Assembly (NCBI RefSeq): GCF_000682735.1
Contig: NZ_AWFD01000023.1
Location: 124,001-188,000, forward strand
DNA from: Hyphomonas sp. CY54-11-8
GTDB taxonomy: Bacteria > Pseudomonadota > Alphaproteobacteria > Caulobacterales > Hyphomonadaceae
DNA: 64,000 bases
Reading direction: 5' to 3'
In this document: positions 18,704 to 27,720 of the stretch, piece after piece
How the letters are laid out: every line of letters begins with the position of its first letter
How positions within the stretch are numbered: the stretch's first letter is position 1
Notes under the pieces: model-generated
Told to the model about the DNA's origin: nothing
The model's database searches: none
The model's input: the letters and a program-made list of their open reading frames with translations, nothing else
Position numbers and translations under genes: made by a program

Positions 18704-20524
18704 TCAGCTGGCGGGTTCCTTGCCACCCGTGAACAGCTTCTTCACGAACTTGCCGATCTCGGTATCCACACCGTTCCGGCGCATGATGAAGTATTGCTGG
18801 ATGAAGGACAGCGTGTTCGACCAGATATAGTACATGACCAGGCCGGCCGGGAATCCTCCGAACACGAACAGGAAGATCAGCGGCATGAACTGGATCATGC
18901 GGCGCTGCATCGGATCCGGCGGCGGCGGAGACAGGGTCTGCAGGGCCGCCATGGTGGCCCCATAGAGGATCGGCAGGATACCGACGCCGATCACCATGCC
19001 GATGAACGGGATGGCCTTCAGGTCAGCCGCGGACCACCACGGGATGAGGCCGAACAGATTGCCGATCGCCGTCGGGTCTGGCGCCGAGAGGTCCTTCAGG
19101 AACATGAAGGAGGCGTGGCGCATTTCGATCGTGGCATAGAGCGTCTTGAACAGCGCGAAGAAGATCGGGATCGTCACAAGGATCGGGAGACAGCCGCCGA
19201 GCGGGTTTGCGCCTTCTTCCTTGTAGAGCTTCATGATCTCCTGTTGCTGGCGCTGTGGATCCGCCTTGAACCGTTCGCGGATTTCCTGCGTCGGCTCCTG
19301 CAGCTTCTTCATCTTCGCCATCGACTTGTAGCTCTGGTTATAGAGCGGCACGAGCGGCAGCTTGACGAGCACCGTAAAGGCAAGAATGGCCCAGCCGAAT
19401 GAGCCAACAATGCCGGACAGCCATTCGAGCGCATAGAAGAAAGGCTTGGTAAGGAAGAACAGCATGCCCCAGTCGATGGCATCTTCGAAATTCGGAATGC
19501 CAAGGTTCTTTTCGTAATCCTTCAGCACTTCGTAGCGCTTGGCGCCTGCAAAGATGCGGTTTTCCATCGTCGCGCTGGCGCCAGGCGCAAGATCAAGCGA
19601 AGCGGACTCTGTGCGCAGCTCCAGATCCTTGCCGGTCGCAAGCTTCCGCTTGTCGACGAGGCCGGCAAAGAACATGTCCTGCTGCGGGATGAGCGCGCCC
19701 AGCCAGTATTTGTCGGACAGGCCCCACCAGCCGCCATCCGACGACGGGAAAGTGCCGTCCGCGGACTCTCCCTTGATGTCTTTCATCTTGTAGAGGCCAT
19801 TGAACTTCTTCAGGCGCAGCGAGCCGTCGGTATGGCCCATCAGGCCCATATGCGCGGCCGTGGAAACCGAGGAACCGGGGTCCGTCGCTTCAAGGAAGCC
19901 TTTGAAATCGCCAAATCGTTCAATCGATCCGATCGCGCGGAAGCTGCGCGCCGTATCGGACGTGTTGGTCACCTTGTCGGTGAAGGTGAACATGTAGTTC
20001 TCGTCCAGCGAGACAGTCCGCTCAATCGTGACGCCGTCGCCTTCCAGCTTCAGCACAATTGGCGAGGTCGGGGTCAGCTTGTCGCCGGAGACCACGGTCC
20101 ATGGGGAATTGCGCCCGGCAACCAGCGTGCCGCCGGAAGCCCAGTAATATGTCGCGAAGTAGCCGTACTCACTGTTCTCAGGGCGGAACAGGCGCACTTC
20201 CTGCTTCTTCTCCACCGTAAGATAATAATCGTGCAGGCTGACATCATCGATGCGCGCGCCGGCAAGACGGATGGAACCATCCACGCCCTGGCCTTCGAAC
20301 CCGATGCGCGGATTGTCGGCGAGCGCCTCTTCCACTGGTTTCAGCTGGTCGACCGCCACAACACCGGTGTCGGTCGTCTTGGCCTGGGTTTCCGCTTCGA
20401 TTGCGGCCTGCTGAGCCTCATACTTCTTCTGAGCGGGCTCAACGAAGAATTTCTGATAGCCCAGCACGAGCGCAATCATCAGCACCATTGCGAGCAGAAA
20501 ATTGCGCTGGTCTTCTTTTTCCAT
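18704..20524 (-). CDS. yidC: Membrane protein insertase YidC
   Basis: 606 residues. N-terminal membrane helix (NFLLAMVLMIALVLGYQKFF), a large periplasmic P1 domain (about residues 60-350) and the conserved five-helix insertase core (GSFGWAILAFTVLVKLPLVPLYNQSYKSMAKMKKLQ..., LPILVTIPIFFALFKTLY, GVGILPILYGATMAALQ, LIFLFVFGGFPAGLVMYYIWSNTLSFIQQYFIMR). Inserts inner-membrane proteins with or without SecYEG. It follows rnpA by 50 bp; the small yidD gene often found between them is not present here. Confidence 0.97.
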   Translation of the reverse strand: MEKEDQRNFLLAMVLMIALVLGYQKFFVEPAQKKYEAQQAAIEAETQAKTTDTGVVAVDQLKPVEEALADNPRIGFEGQGVDGSIRLAGARIDDVSLHDYYLTVEKKQEVRLFRPENSEYGYFATYYWASGGTLVAGRNSPWTVVSGDKLTPTSPIVLKLEGDGVTIERTVSLDENYMFTFTDKVTNTSDTARSFRAIGSIERFGDFKGFLEATDPGSSVSTAAHMGLMGHTDGSLRLKKFNGLYKMKDIKGESADGTFPSSDGGWWGLSDKYWLGALIPQQDMFFAGLVDKRKLATGKDLELRTESASLDLAPGASATMENRIFAGAKRYEVLKDYEKNLGIPNFEDAIDWGMLFFLTKPFFYALEWLSGIVGSFGWAILAFTVLVKLPLVPLYNQSYKSMAKMKKLQEPTQEIRERFKADPQRQQQEIMKLYKEEGANPLGGCLPILVTIPIFFALFKTLYATIEMRHASFMFLKDLSAPDPTAIGNLFGLIPWWSAADLKAIPFIGMVIGVGILPILYGATMAALQTLSPPPPDPMQRRMIQFMPLIFLFVFGGFPAGLVMYYIWSNTLSFIQQYFIMRRNGVDTEIGKFVKKLFTGGKEPAS

Positions 20525-20574
20525 CTCGGGGGTCCCGGAATCTTAAAGCAGGAGCGCCCGGACGGGCGGCGGGT

Positions 20575-20949
20575 TTAATCAGCGGCGAGGCTTATCAGTG
20601 CGCTTTCCATATCGTCAAGCAAACGCGGCCAGCCAATATCAGCGGTATCCTGACGCGCAATGAACACATAGTCCCAGCCCGGCTGCCCGAGGCGCGGCAA
20701 TAGCTGGCGTGCGGCTTCGCGCAGGCGTCGCTTGGCCCGGTTGCGGATGACAGCATTGCCGATCTTTTTCGTGGCCGTAAACCCGGCCCCGGCATGGTGG
20801 CCCGGCTGTTCCTCTGCCCGCTTGCGGGCCTGCACCACGAGGGACCTGCGCCGCTCGGCCTGGCCGCCGCGGACGAAAATGAATTGAGGCCGCACGCGCA
20901 GGCGTACGACCTCAATCAAAGCTTTGTCGGTATCTGCCGTCACGGCCAT
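20575..20949 (-). CDS. rnpA: Ribonuclease P protein component
   Basis: 124 residues. The family signature KKIGNAVIRNRAKRRLREAAR is intact, followed by WDYVFIARQDTA. Partner of the RNase P RNA in 5' maturation of tRNAs. It lies 30 bp downstream of rpmH, as in most bacteria, and 50 bp upstream of yidC; a small dyad CGCCCG-GA-CGGGCG lies in that gap (20555-20568). The start at 20949 gives a short N-terminal extension before RLRVRPQFIFVRGG; a GTG two codons later is possible. Confidence 0.93.
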   Translation of the reverse strand: MAVTADTDKALIEVVRLRVRPQFIFVRGGQAERRRSLVVQARKRAEEQPGHHAGAGFTATKKIGNAVIRNRAKRRLREAARQLLPRLGQPGWDYVFIARQDTADIGWPRLLDDMESALISLAAD

Positions 20950-20979
20950 CCCCTTCGGAGAGGCGGACTGGCGCCGGTC

Positions 20980-21114
20980 TTAAGCGGACAGGGACTTGCG
21001 GCCCTTCGCGCGGCGGCGTGCCAGCACCTTGCGGCCATTCTTGGTGGCCATGCGCTCGCGGAAGCCGTGCGTACGCTTGCGGCGGAGGTTGCTCGGCTGG
21101 AAAGTGCGTTTCAT
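20980..21114 (-). CDS. rpmH: 50S ribosomal protein bL34
   Basis: A 44-codon gene encoding [14 protein letters not shown], then [30 protein letters not shown] (two parts of one protein). Exact match in length and sequence pattern to bL34. First gene of the rpmH-rnpA-yidC-engB block. Its upstream region (21115-21333) contains a small hairpin CCCGGC-AGC-GCCGGG (21163-21177) and presumably the promoter shared with rnpA, but no clear -35/-10 pair could be chosen. Confidence 0.97.
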   Translation of the reverse strand: MKRTFQPSNLRRKRTHGFRERMATKNGRKVLARRRAKGRKSLSA

Positions 21115-21333
21115 CGGTCTGCTCTGGAAGCTAAGTGTCTCGGAAAGAGGGGCCAATACAGGCCCGGCAGCGCCGGGTCAAGTCATGCAATCAGCATCAA
21201 AAGCGGTCATGCCAGCCCGCCGCCTGCCGGAAGAACCTACAGTTTTCACCCGGTTGCATCCATTGATCTTTACACGCGCCGGGAGTCTTGGTGTGAGTGA
21301 GCCTGGGCGGGCCGCTGAAGATGAGATGAGAAT

Positions 21334-22512
21334 ATGCGTTTCCTGCGCACGCTGGCGATCTGTCTTGCTGCAACGCTTCCGCTTCCCGCCGCCTTCGCAC
21401 AGTCGATCGACTACAAGCGTCTGGATGAGCGGATCGGCCGTCTGGCGGCCAATGAAGAAATCGTCGGCCTTGCCGTTGCCGTGATCGACAAGGGCGAAAT
21501 CAGTTTCGCGAATGGCTATGGCGTGACCGAGCGCGGCGGATCGCCCGTGACCCAGGAAACCGTGTTCCGGTGGGCGTCATTGTCCAAAGGCGTCGCGGCA
21601 ACGGAAGTGGCGATCCTCGCCGACAGGCACCAGCTGAACCTGACCGACACGGTCTCGAAGTTCAAAACCTCCCTCCGGCTGCCTGGAGGGGCGGAAAATC
21701 GCGCGACGCTGGAAGATGTGCTGTCCCACCGGCTGGGCATCGTGCCGAACGCCTATGACACACGTCTGGAAGATGGCTGGGATGCCGCAAGAATCCGCCG
21801 AAGCCTCGCCAATTTGAAGCCGCTCTGCCCGGTTGGCGATTGCCATACCTATCAGAACGTTGCCTACGACACGGTTTCCGAAATTGTCGAAGACGTGACC
21901 CACGCGCCCTATGCGGATGCCGTCCGGCATTCGGTCTTTGAACCGCTCGGCATGGTGACCGCCAGCATCGGGCGGGTCGGGCTTCAGACCTCCCCCTCCT
22001 GGGCCCGCCCCCACACCAAGCGGTCCCGCGTGCCGGGCCCGCCGCAGGAAAAAATTGTCAATGACGACTATTACAATGTTCCGGCCGCCGGCGGTGTGAA
22101 CGGATCCATCATGGACCTCGCCCGCTACGCCCGCGCGCAGATGGGGCTGGCCCCCGACGTGCTCAGCGAAGCGGCGCTGGACATGCTGCAGACTCCACGC
22201 GTCTATACGAGCGGCGAGCAGCGGCGCATGTCCAGCCGGTACCGGGGCACCGTGCGCGACGCCCGCTACGGTCTTGGCTGGCGGATCTACAAATATGGAG
22301 AGAATGGCGACCGCGTCATCGGCCACCGCGGCGCCGTCGAGGGCTACCGCTCCTACATCCTGTTCGATCCGGAACGCGACACGGGCGTCGTTATCCTCTG
22401 GAACTCCAGTTCCCGGCTTCCGAATGGCATCGGGTTCGAGGTCATGGACATGGTCTACAATCTGCAGCCGCAGGACTGGATGGAGATCGATACGCCCGCC
22501 ACAGGCGGCTGA
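21334..22512 (+). CDS. Exported serine hydrolase of the beta-lactamase/PBP-like family
   Basis: 392 residues with a signal peptide (LAICLAATLPLPAAFAQ). Class C-type active-site motifs: SLSK at 82-85 (SxxK), YQN at 173-175 (YxN) and GHRGAVEGY in the position of KTG. It may be an esterase, D-aminopeptidase or peptidoglycan-active enzyme; true beta-lactam resistance is not implied. Two hairpins follow: GGCGG-CTGA-CCGCC across the stop codon (22504-22517) and an 8-bp stem at 22537-22558. Confidence 0.87.
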   Translation: MRFLRTLAICLAATLPLPAAFAQSIDYKRLDERIGRLAANEEIVGLAVAVIDKGEISFANGYGVTERGGSPVTQETVFRWASLSKGVAATEVAILADRHQLNLTDTVSKFKTSLRLPGGAENRATLEDVLSHRLGIVPNAYDTRLEDGWDAARIRRSLANLKPLCPVGDCHTYQNVAYDTVSEIVEDVTHAPYADAVRHSVFEPLGMVTASIGRVGLQTSPSWARPHTKRSRVPGPPQEKIVNDDYYNVPAAGGVNGSIMDLARYARAQMGLAPDVLSEAALDMLQTPRVYTSGEQRRMSSRYRGTVRDARYGLGWRIYKYGENGDRVIGHRGAVEGYRSYILFDPERDTGVVILWNSSSRLPNGIGFEVMDMVYNLQPQDWMEIDTPATGG

Positions 22513-22536
22513 CCGCCTGACATTCCAATCACGGGT

Positions 22537-22558
22537 CTTTGATCGCTGAAGATCAAGG
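22537..22558 (+). terminator. Hairpin after the serine hydrolase
   Basis: CTTTGATC-GCTGAA-GATCAAGG forms an 8-bp stem (one G-T pair) 24 bp after the stop. No T run follows. It separates the serine hydrolase from the DUF547 operon. Confidence 0.4.
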
Positions 22559-22630
22559 CGTGACGGGCATATCCCGGCCAGCTGCGCTATGTCATGGCCT
22601 CATTTTGCCCATTCTGGAGCCAACCGCCCC

Positions 22631-23452
22631 ATGCCCGGAGCCGCCTGCCGCCTTGCCCTACCTGTGGCCCTCGCCCTGACACCACTCAGCGCACTGGCGC
22701 AGCCAGCCGTGCCGGTTTCCGGCATGGTACAGCAACAACCTGCTGAAAAACCGGTGCATGCCGCGTGGACCTGCCTGCTGAAGAAATACGTCCAGCCCGG
22801 CATCGATGGGGTGAACCGGGTCGATTATGCCGCCTTCAAGGCCAATGCCGAGGACCGCGCGGCGCTGGATACCTATATCGCGAAATTCGCGGAGATGGAT
22901 CTTTCCGGGACCGACGCAGCCACCTTCGCGGCGTGGGCCAACCTCTATAATGCTGTCACCATGCGCTACATCCTGGAGAATTACCCCACAGGCTCGATCC
23001 GCGATGGCCACTTGTTTGGCGGGCCATGGAAGAAGATCAAAGTGGTGGCGGATGGCCAAACCGTCTCTCTCGACGAGATCGAGCACGCCATCCTGCGCCC
23101 GCGTTTCGGCAATCCGCTGGTGCACTATGCGATCAATTGCGCGGCGGTGTCCTGCCCGAATCTTCAGGTCAAAGCCTGGCAGGCCGAGACGCTGGACGAA
23201 GACCTCGCCGCTGCCGCCCGGGCCTATATCAACGACCCCCGCGGCGTGACCGTAACGCCCCGTGGCCTCAGGGTGTCTTCCATCTATGACTGGTTCGAAG
23301 CCGATTTCGGCGGATCGAAACAGGCCGTCATCGACCATCTTCTGGCCTATGCCGATTCCGGTCTGGCCGAAAAAATCCACTCCAATCCGCGCATTCGTGC
23401 GTATGAGTACAATTGGTCCCTCAACGACACCAAGAAGGCCGAGACCGAATGA
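22631..23452 (+). CDS. Exported DUF547 protein
   Basis: 273 residues with a cleavable signal (LALPVALALTPLSALAQP). The core shows VDYAAFKANAEDRAALDTYIAKFAEMDLS, TFAAWANLYNAVTMRYILENYP, LDEIEHAILRP and HYAINCAAVSCPNL, all typical of DUF547, whose activity is unknown (a papain-like fold has been suggested). Conserved His and Cys are present in HYAINCAAVSCPNL. ATG 22631 has GGAG 11 nt upstream and gives the signal peptide; an in-frame ATG at 22589 does not add a better one. The stop overlaps the next start in ATGA. Confidence 0.87.
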   Translation: MPGAACRLALPVALALTPLSALAQPAVPVSGMVQQQPAEKPVHAAWTCLLKKYVQPGIDGVNRVDYAAFKANAEDRAALDTYIAKFAEMDLSGTDAATFAAWANLYNAVTMRYILENYPTGSIRDGHLFGGPWKKIKVVADGQTVSLDEIEHAILRPRFGNPLVHYAINCAAVSCPNLQVKAWQAETLDEDLAAAARAYINDPRGVTVTPRGLRVSSIYDWFEADFGGSKQAVIDHLLAYADSGLAEKIHSNPRIRAYEYNWSLNDTKKAETE

Positions 23453-24195
23453 CCGAGACAAATCACAAACCTGCTGCCCCACTCTGGCAGCGCCTCTGGC
23501 CGGTTTATGTGATCGCCGGCGGCCTCCTGGCCGGCTGGCGCCTTGGCCTGTTCGACTATCTGTCGCTGCAGACCCTGCGCGAACAGCATGAAGCCCTGCG
23601 CAGCTTTGTGGAGGGTAACCTCCTCATCGCGGTGGCGGCCTATGTCCTGATCTACGCGCTCTCCACGCTTTTCATGGTGCCGGGCGCCCTCTGGATCACC
23701 ATTGCGGGCGGCTTCCTGTTCGGGCTGGCAGGCGGATCGGTCACGACCGTCGTGGGTGCCACTCTGGGCGCAAGCCTCCTGTTCCTTGCGGCTCGCACTG
23801 CCTTTGGCGGCATGCTGCGCGAACGGGCAGGTCCGTTCCTGCGAAAGATGGAGTCAGGCTTCCGTGAAAACCCGCGCTCCTACATGTTCGCCCTGCGCTT
23901 CCTGCCTATCGTGCCCTTCCCGGTGGCCAATATCGCCCCGGCCCTGCTGGGTGCACGCTATCCCGACTATGCCCTGACCACCGCTCTCGGCATCATCCCC
24001 GGCGTGGTCGCTTATACCTGGATCGGCGCTGGCCTCGGCGCGACATTCGAAGCCGGAGAGAATCCTGACATTGCCGCCGTTGCCGGAAACCTTGTTCCCG
24101 CCTTCGCCGCGCTCGCAGTCGTGTCTCTCATGCCGGTTGTCTGGAAGAAATTTTTTGGCCGCAAGATCCCCGAAATCGAAAGCCCGCCCGCATGA
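23449..24195 (+). CDS. TVP38/TMEM64-family (DedA-like) membrane protein
   Basis: 248 residues with five to six hydrophobic segments. The VTT/DedA core is visible: LSTLFMVPGALWITIAGGFLFGLAGG, TTVVGATLGASLLFLAARTAFG, and the conserved loop ALRFLPIVPFPVANIAPALLGA. Related proteins act as lipid scramblases or carriers of undecaprenyl phosphate; the function here is unproven. It overlaps DUF547 upstream and the disulfide oxidoreductase downstream by 4 bp each, so the three are probably one coupled operon. Confidence 0.88.
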   Translation: MTETNHKPAAPLWQRLWPVYVIAGGLLAGWRLGLFDYLSLQTLREQHEALRSFVEGNLLIAVAAYVLIYALSTLFMVPGALWITIAGGFLFGLAGGSVTTVVGATLGASLLFLAARTAFGGMLRERAGPFLRKMESGFRENPRSYMFALRFLPIVPFPVANIAPALLGARYPDYALTTALGIIPGVVAYTWIGAGLGATFEAGENPDIAAVAGNLVPAFAALAVVSLMPVVWKKFFGRKIPEIESPPA

Positions 24196-25628
24196 GTGAC
24201 TCCGTCAAAACCCTGAAAGCCGACCTTTGCATCATCGGGGCCGGGTCGGGCGGCCTGTCAGCTGCCGCCGGCGCCGCCATGCTGGGCCTGAAAGTCGTGC
24301 TGTACGAGAAGCACGAAATGGGCGGGGACTGCCTGAACTATGGCTGCGTACCGTCCAAGGCCCTGCTCAGCGCGGCAAAGGCCGCAGCCGGCGTGCGCGA
24401 GGCCAAAAAGTACGGAATCCGGACTCAGGATCCAAAAACGGACTGGGACGCCGTCAAAGCACATGTTTCCGGCGCGATCGCCACGATTGCCCCGGTCGAC
24501 AGCCAGGAACGCTTCGAAGGCCTGGGCGTCACCGTCATCCGGGAAGCCGCCCGGTTTGCTGACAAGAAGACAATTGTCTCGGACACATCTTGCACCCAGG
24601 CCCGGCGCATCATCATCGCCACAGGCTCGCGCGCCTTCATCCCACCCATCGAGGGGCTGAAGGATGTGCCTTTCCTGACCAATGAAACCATCTTCACCCT
24701 GCCGGAGCTTCCGGAACACCTCGTCATCCTCGGTGGCGGGCCAATTGGCGTAGAAATGGCGCAGGCGTTTACCCGACTTGGATCGAAGGTCACCGTGATC
24801 GAGATGGGGCGCGCCATGCCGCGCGCAGACGCCGATCACGCGGCCATCGCCATCAAGACCCTGCGCGAAGAGGGCGTTACGGTCCTCGAGCAGCATAAAG
24901 CCCAGCGCGTCATGCAGGAGAATGGCCATATCCGCGTGCACACGGACAATGGCACAGCGACGCCCGTGATCGATTGCAGCCATCTACTGGTCGCCACGGG
25001 CCGCCGCGCGGTTCTGGACGGGCTGGACCTTGAAAAAGGCGGCGTTGAGTACAGCCAGAAAGGCATCACCGTCGGCGACACACTGCGCTCGCACTCCAAT
25101 CCGCGCGTCTGGGCGCTTGGCGATGCGGCCGGCATGGAACAATTCACCCATATTGCCGGATGGCATGCCTCGGTCTTTACCCGGCGGGCCTTTTTCAAAC
25201 AGGGCACCAGGGCCTCCAGCCTGCCCGTGCCCGCCGTCACCTATACCAGCCCGGAAGTCGCGCAACTCGGCCTCACAGAGGCTGAAGCACGCACGAAATT
25301 TGGCGGCAAGGTCACCACCTCCGCCTTTCCCTTCCATGAAAACGACCGGGCGATCGCCGAAGGCAAGACGCTCGGCGAGTGCAAACTGGTGCTGCACAAG
25401 GGGAAACTGGTTGGAGCGTCCATTGTCGGCGAAGGCGCGGGCGACATTCTCCAGCTTGTCTCCGTCGCCATGTCGAACGGACTGAAACTCACCGCGCTGA
25501 CCAATTTCATCTCGCCCTATCCGACACGCGCAGAGGTCGTGAAACGCGCGGCTTCCGCCCACTTCACGCCCGTCGTGTTCAGCAAGAACGCGCGGCGTCT
25601 CGTCGGCTTGCTCCAACGCATCCCGTAG
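24192..25628 (+). CDS. FAD-dependent pyridine nucleotide-disulfide oxidoreductase (mercuric reductase-like)
   Basis: 478 residues. FAD-binding ADLCIIGAGSGGLSAAAGAA at the N-terminus, redox-active disulfide in GGDCLNYGCVPSKALL (Cys about 46 and 51), NAD(P) site VILGGGPIGVEMAQAF, second FAD motif VWALGDAAGM and a C-terminal dimerisation domain (FISPYPTRAEVVKRAA). It lacks the extra N-terminal heavy-metal domain and the C-terminal cysteine pair of true MerA. Dihydrolipoamide dehydrogenase activity is less likely because no 2-oxoacid dehydrogenase genes are near. Coupled to the TVP38 gene by a 4-bp overlap. Confidence 0.9.
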   Translation: MSDSVKTLKADLCIIGAGSGGLSAAAGAAMLGLKVVLYEKHEMGGDCLNYGCVPSKALLSAAKAAAGVREAKKYGIRTQDPKTDWDAVKAHVSGAIATIAPVDSQERFEGLGVTVIREAARFADKKTIVSDTSCTQARRIIIATGSRAFIPPIEGLKDVPFLTNETIFTLPELPEHLVILGGGPIGVEMAQAFTRLGSKVTVIEMGRAMPRADADHAAIAIKTLREEGVTVLEQHKAQRVMQENGHIRVHTDNGTATPVIDCSHLLVATGRRAVLDGLDLEKGGVEYSQKGITVGDTLRSHSNPRVWALGDAAGMEQFTHIAGWHASVFTRRAFFKQGTRASSLPVPAVTYTSPEVAQLGLTEAEARTKFGGKVTTSAFPFHENDRAIAEGKTLGECKLVLHKGKLVGASIVGEGAGDILQLVSVAMSNGLKLTALTNFISPYPTRAEVVKRAASAHFTPVVFSKNARRLVGLLQRIP

Positions 25629-25643
25629 GCTACTTCAGCGCGT

Positions 25644-27074
25644 GTGAACGGTAACGCACGCGCACCTCTTCCGGCCCCTGTCCGCCAGCCTGCGTCCGCA
25701 CGCTGGTACCATGGGCTATCGTTCCGGCTTTTCGGCTTCACCCTCGCCGCGATCCTGTTTGTCGAAGGCCTGATCTTCATCCCCAGCGCCTCCGGATTCC
25801 GGAATGCATGGCTGGCCGAACGGCTTCAGGCCGCGCGGATTGCCGCTCTCGCCCTCGACGCCTCACCGTCCCGCATGGTGTCGGAAGAACTCGCCCAGCA
25901 ATTGCTGGAAAATGCCGAGGTCCTTTCCGTGGCCGAAGTCGAAGATGACATGCATATTCAGCTGCTCGATTCCGGCATGGATATCGAGGGCAGTTTTTAC
26001 CAGCTCGACCTGCGCGAGACGACCGCTGTCAGCCGGGTGATGCAGGTGATGGGTGCCTTCGCTGCCTCGAAAGACCGAATCCTGGTGATCACGGCCGTCG
26101 GCTCGACCCCTGAACGCGTCATCGAAGTTGTTGTGCCGCAGGCCCCGCTCCGGGAAGACCTTTACGCCTATGGCCAGCGCATCCTCGGCCTGTCTTTCCT
26201 GATCGCCCTGATCGCGGCGACCGTGATCTATGTGCTCCTGCACTTTCTGGTCGTGCGCCCGATGGCGCGGGTCACGGCCAGTGTCGAACAGTTCCGGATG
26301 GACCCCGGCGGCTGGTCCCGGCGGCTGCAGCCAACTTCCCGGCGGGACGAGATCGGCCGTGCGCAGAATGCCCTGTCCGACATGGAAGAGGCCGTGGCCG
26401 ATGCCTTCCGCCAGCGCGCTCACCTCGCCGAACTCGGCACAGCCGTTGCCAAGATCAATCACGATTTGCGCAACTCGCTCGCCTCGGCGCAGCTTGTCTC
26501 GGACACGCTGGCCCGATCGGAGGACCCGCGCGTGCAGAAGGCTGCCCCACGTCTCGAACGCGCCCTCACCCGGGCAATCAATCTCGCCTCCGAAACGCTG
26601 GACTATGGCAAGGCCGCGCCCCAGCCGCCGGACATCCAGCCTGTCTCCCTGCGCGGCTGTATCGAGGAGGCCGCGTCGGAAGCGCTCGCCGCCTGGCCGG
26701 AAGTCGAGTTTATCGACGACCTGCCAAGCGCCCGGATCATCAATGCGGACCCGGAACATTTGCACCGGTTGGCAGCGAACCTGATCCGCAACGCTGCCGA
26801 GGCCATGGTGGCTGCCGCCTCCCTGCCAAAGCGCATCACCGTGACGCTGACACGTGATGGGGTCGAGTTCATAGACACCGGTCCCGGCCTGCCGCCGAAT
26901 GCGCGGGACAATCTGTTCAAGCCCTTCGCGGCTTCCTCCCGCAAGACCGGCACGGGCCTTGGCCTCGTCATCGCGCGGGAACTCGCGGTCGGCATGGGCG
27001 GGGATCTTGTGCTCGCCTCCACCGGGCCGGAGGGCACCGTCTTCCGCCTGGCCCTGCCGGACCTCGTCGTGTGA
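25644..27074 (+). CDS. Orphan sensor histidine kinase
   Basis: 476 residues. Two membrane helices (about 27-47 and 181-205) enclose a ~130-residue periplasmic sensor. A HAMP linker follows, then the H-box IAKINHDLRNSLASAQLVSD written around AKINHDLRNSL with phospho-acceptor His273, the N-box LAANLIRNAAEAM, G1 FIDTGPGLP and G2 TGTGLGLVIA. No response regulator is adjacent, so the partner is elsewhere. It starts with GTG 15 bp after the oxidoreductase and its stop overlaps the pseudouridine synthase start, so it is likely the tail of the same transcript. Confidence 0.9.
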   Translation: MNGNARAPLPAPVRQPASARWYHGLSFRLFGFTLAAILFVEGLIFIPSASGFRNAWLAERLQAARIAALALDASPSRMVSEELAQQLLENAEVLSVAEVEDDMHIQLLDSGMDIEGSFYQLDLRETTAVSRVMQVMGAFAASKDRILVITAVGSTPERVIEVVVPQAPLREDLYAYGQRILGLSFLIALIAATVIYVLLHFLVVRPMARVTASVEQFRMDPGGWSRRLQPTSRRDEIGRAQNALSDMEEAVADAFRQRAHLAELGTAVAKINHDLRNSLASAQLVSDTLARSEDPRVQKAAPRLERALTRAINLASETLDYGKAAPQPPDIQPVSLRGCIEEAASEALAAWPEVEFIDDLPSARIINADPEHLHRLAANLIRNAAEAMVAAASLPKRITVTLTRDGVEFIDTGPGLPPNARDNLFKPFAASSRKTGTGLGLVIARELAVGMGGDLVLASTGPEGTVFRLALPDLVV

Positions 27075-27718
27075 CCCGCTACGCCCCGCCGCAGGAACCT
27101 GTCCGCTATGTGCATGTCGACGATCATCTGATCGTGATCGACAAGCCATCCGGCCTGCTTTCCGTACCCGGACGAGGACGGGAAAAAGCAGACTGCGCCG
27201 TCTCACGGGTCAAGGCGGAGTATCCGGACGCGCTGACTGTTCACCGCCTCGACATGGGCACCAGCGGCCTGCTCATCCTCGCCCAGTCAAAGGTGATGCA
27301 GGTTGCGCTGTCCGGCCTGTTCGAACGGGGCGGCGTGGAGAAGGAATACATCGCGGATGTCTGGGGCGCGCCTGATCCCACCCAAGGCGAGATCGACCTG
27401 CCCCTGATCACGGACTGGCCAAACCGCCCGCGCCAGAAAGTGGATCACGAGATCGGCAAGCCGAGCCGGACCCTGTACGAGACCATTGAGACCGGAACGA
27501 CCCATAGCCGCATGCGCCTCACGCCACTCACCGGACGCTCACACCAGCTACGCGTGCACCTCGCGGAAATCGGGCATCCGATCCTCGGCGACGAACTTTA
27601 TGCCCACGAAGCTGCTCTCGCCGCCGCGCCGCGTCTTTACCTGCATGCCAGCGCCATCGCGTTCGATCATCCGGGCACAGGCGAGCGCCTCAGGCTTTCC
27701 CTTCCCTGTCCGTTCTGA
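27071..27718 (+). CDS. RluA-family RNA pseudouridine synthase
   Basis: 215 residues. The catalytic motif HRLDMGTSGLLILA carries the essential aspartate at about residue 61; other blocks are LIVIDKPSGLLSVPGRG, KEYIADVWG and PLTGRSHQLRVHLAEIGHPILGDELY. No S4 domain is present and the protein is short, resembling RluA itself (23S position 746 and tRNA position 32), though RluC/RluD specificity cannot be excluded. GTG start overlapping the kinase stop (GTGTGA). Confidence 0.9.
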   Translation: MTRYAPPQEPVRYVHVDDHLIVIDKPSGLLSVPGRGREKADCAVSRVKAEYPDALTVHRLDMGTSGLLILAQSKVMQVALSGLFERGGVEKEYIADVWGAPDPTQGEIDLPLITDWPNRPRQKVDHEIGKPSRTLYETIETGTTHSRMRLTPLTGRSHQLRVHLAEIGHPILGDELYAHEAALAAAPRLYLHASAIAFDHPGTGERLRLSLPCPF

Positions 27719-27720
27719 AG

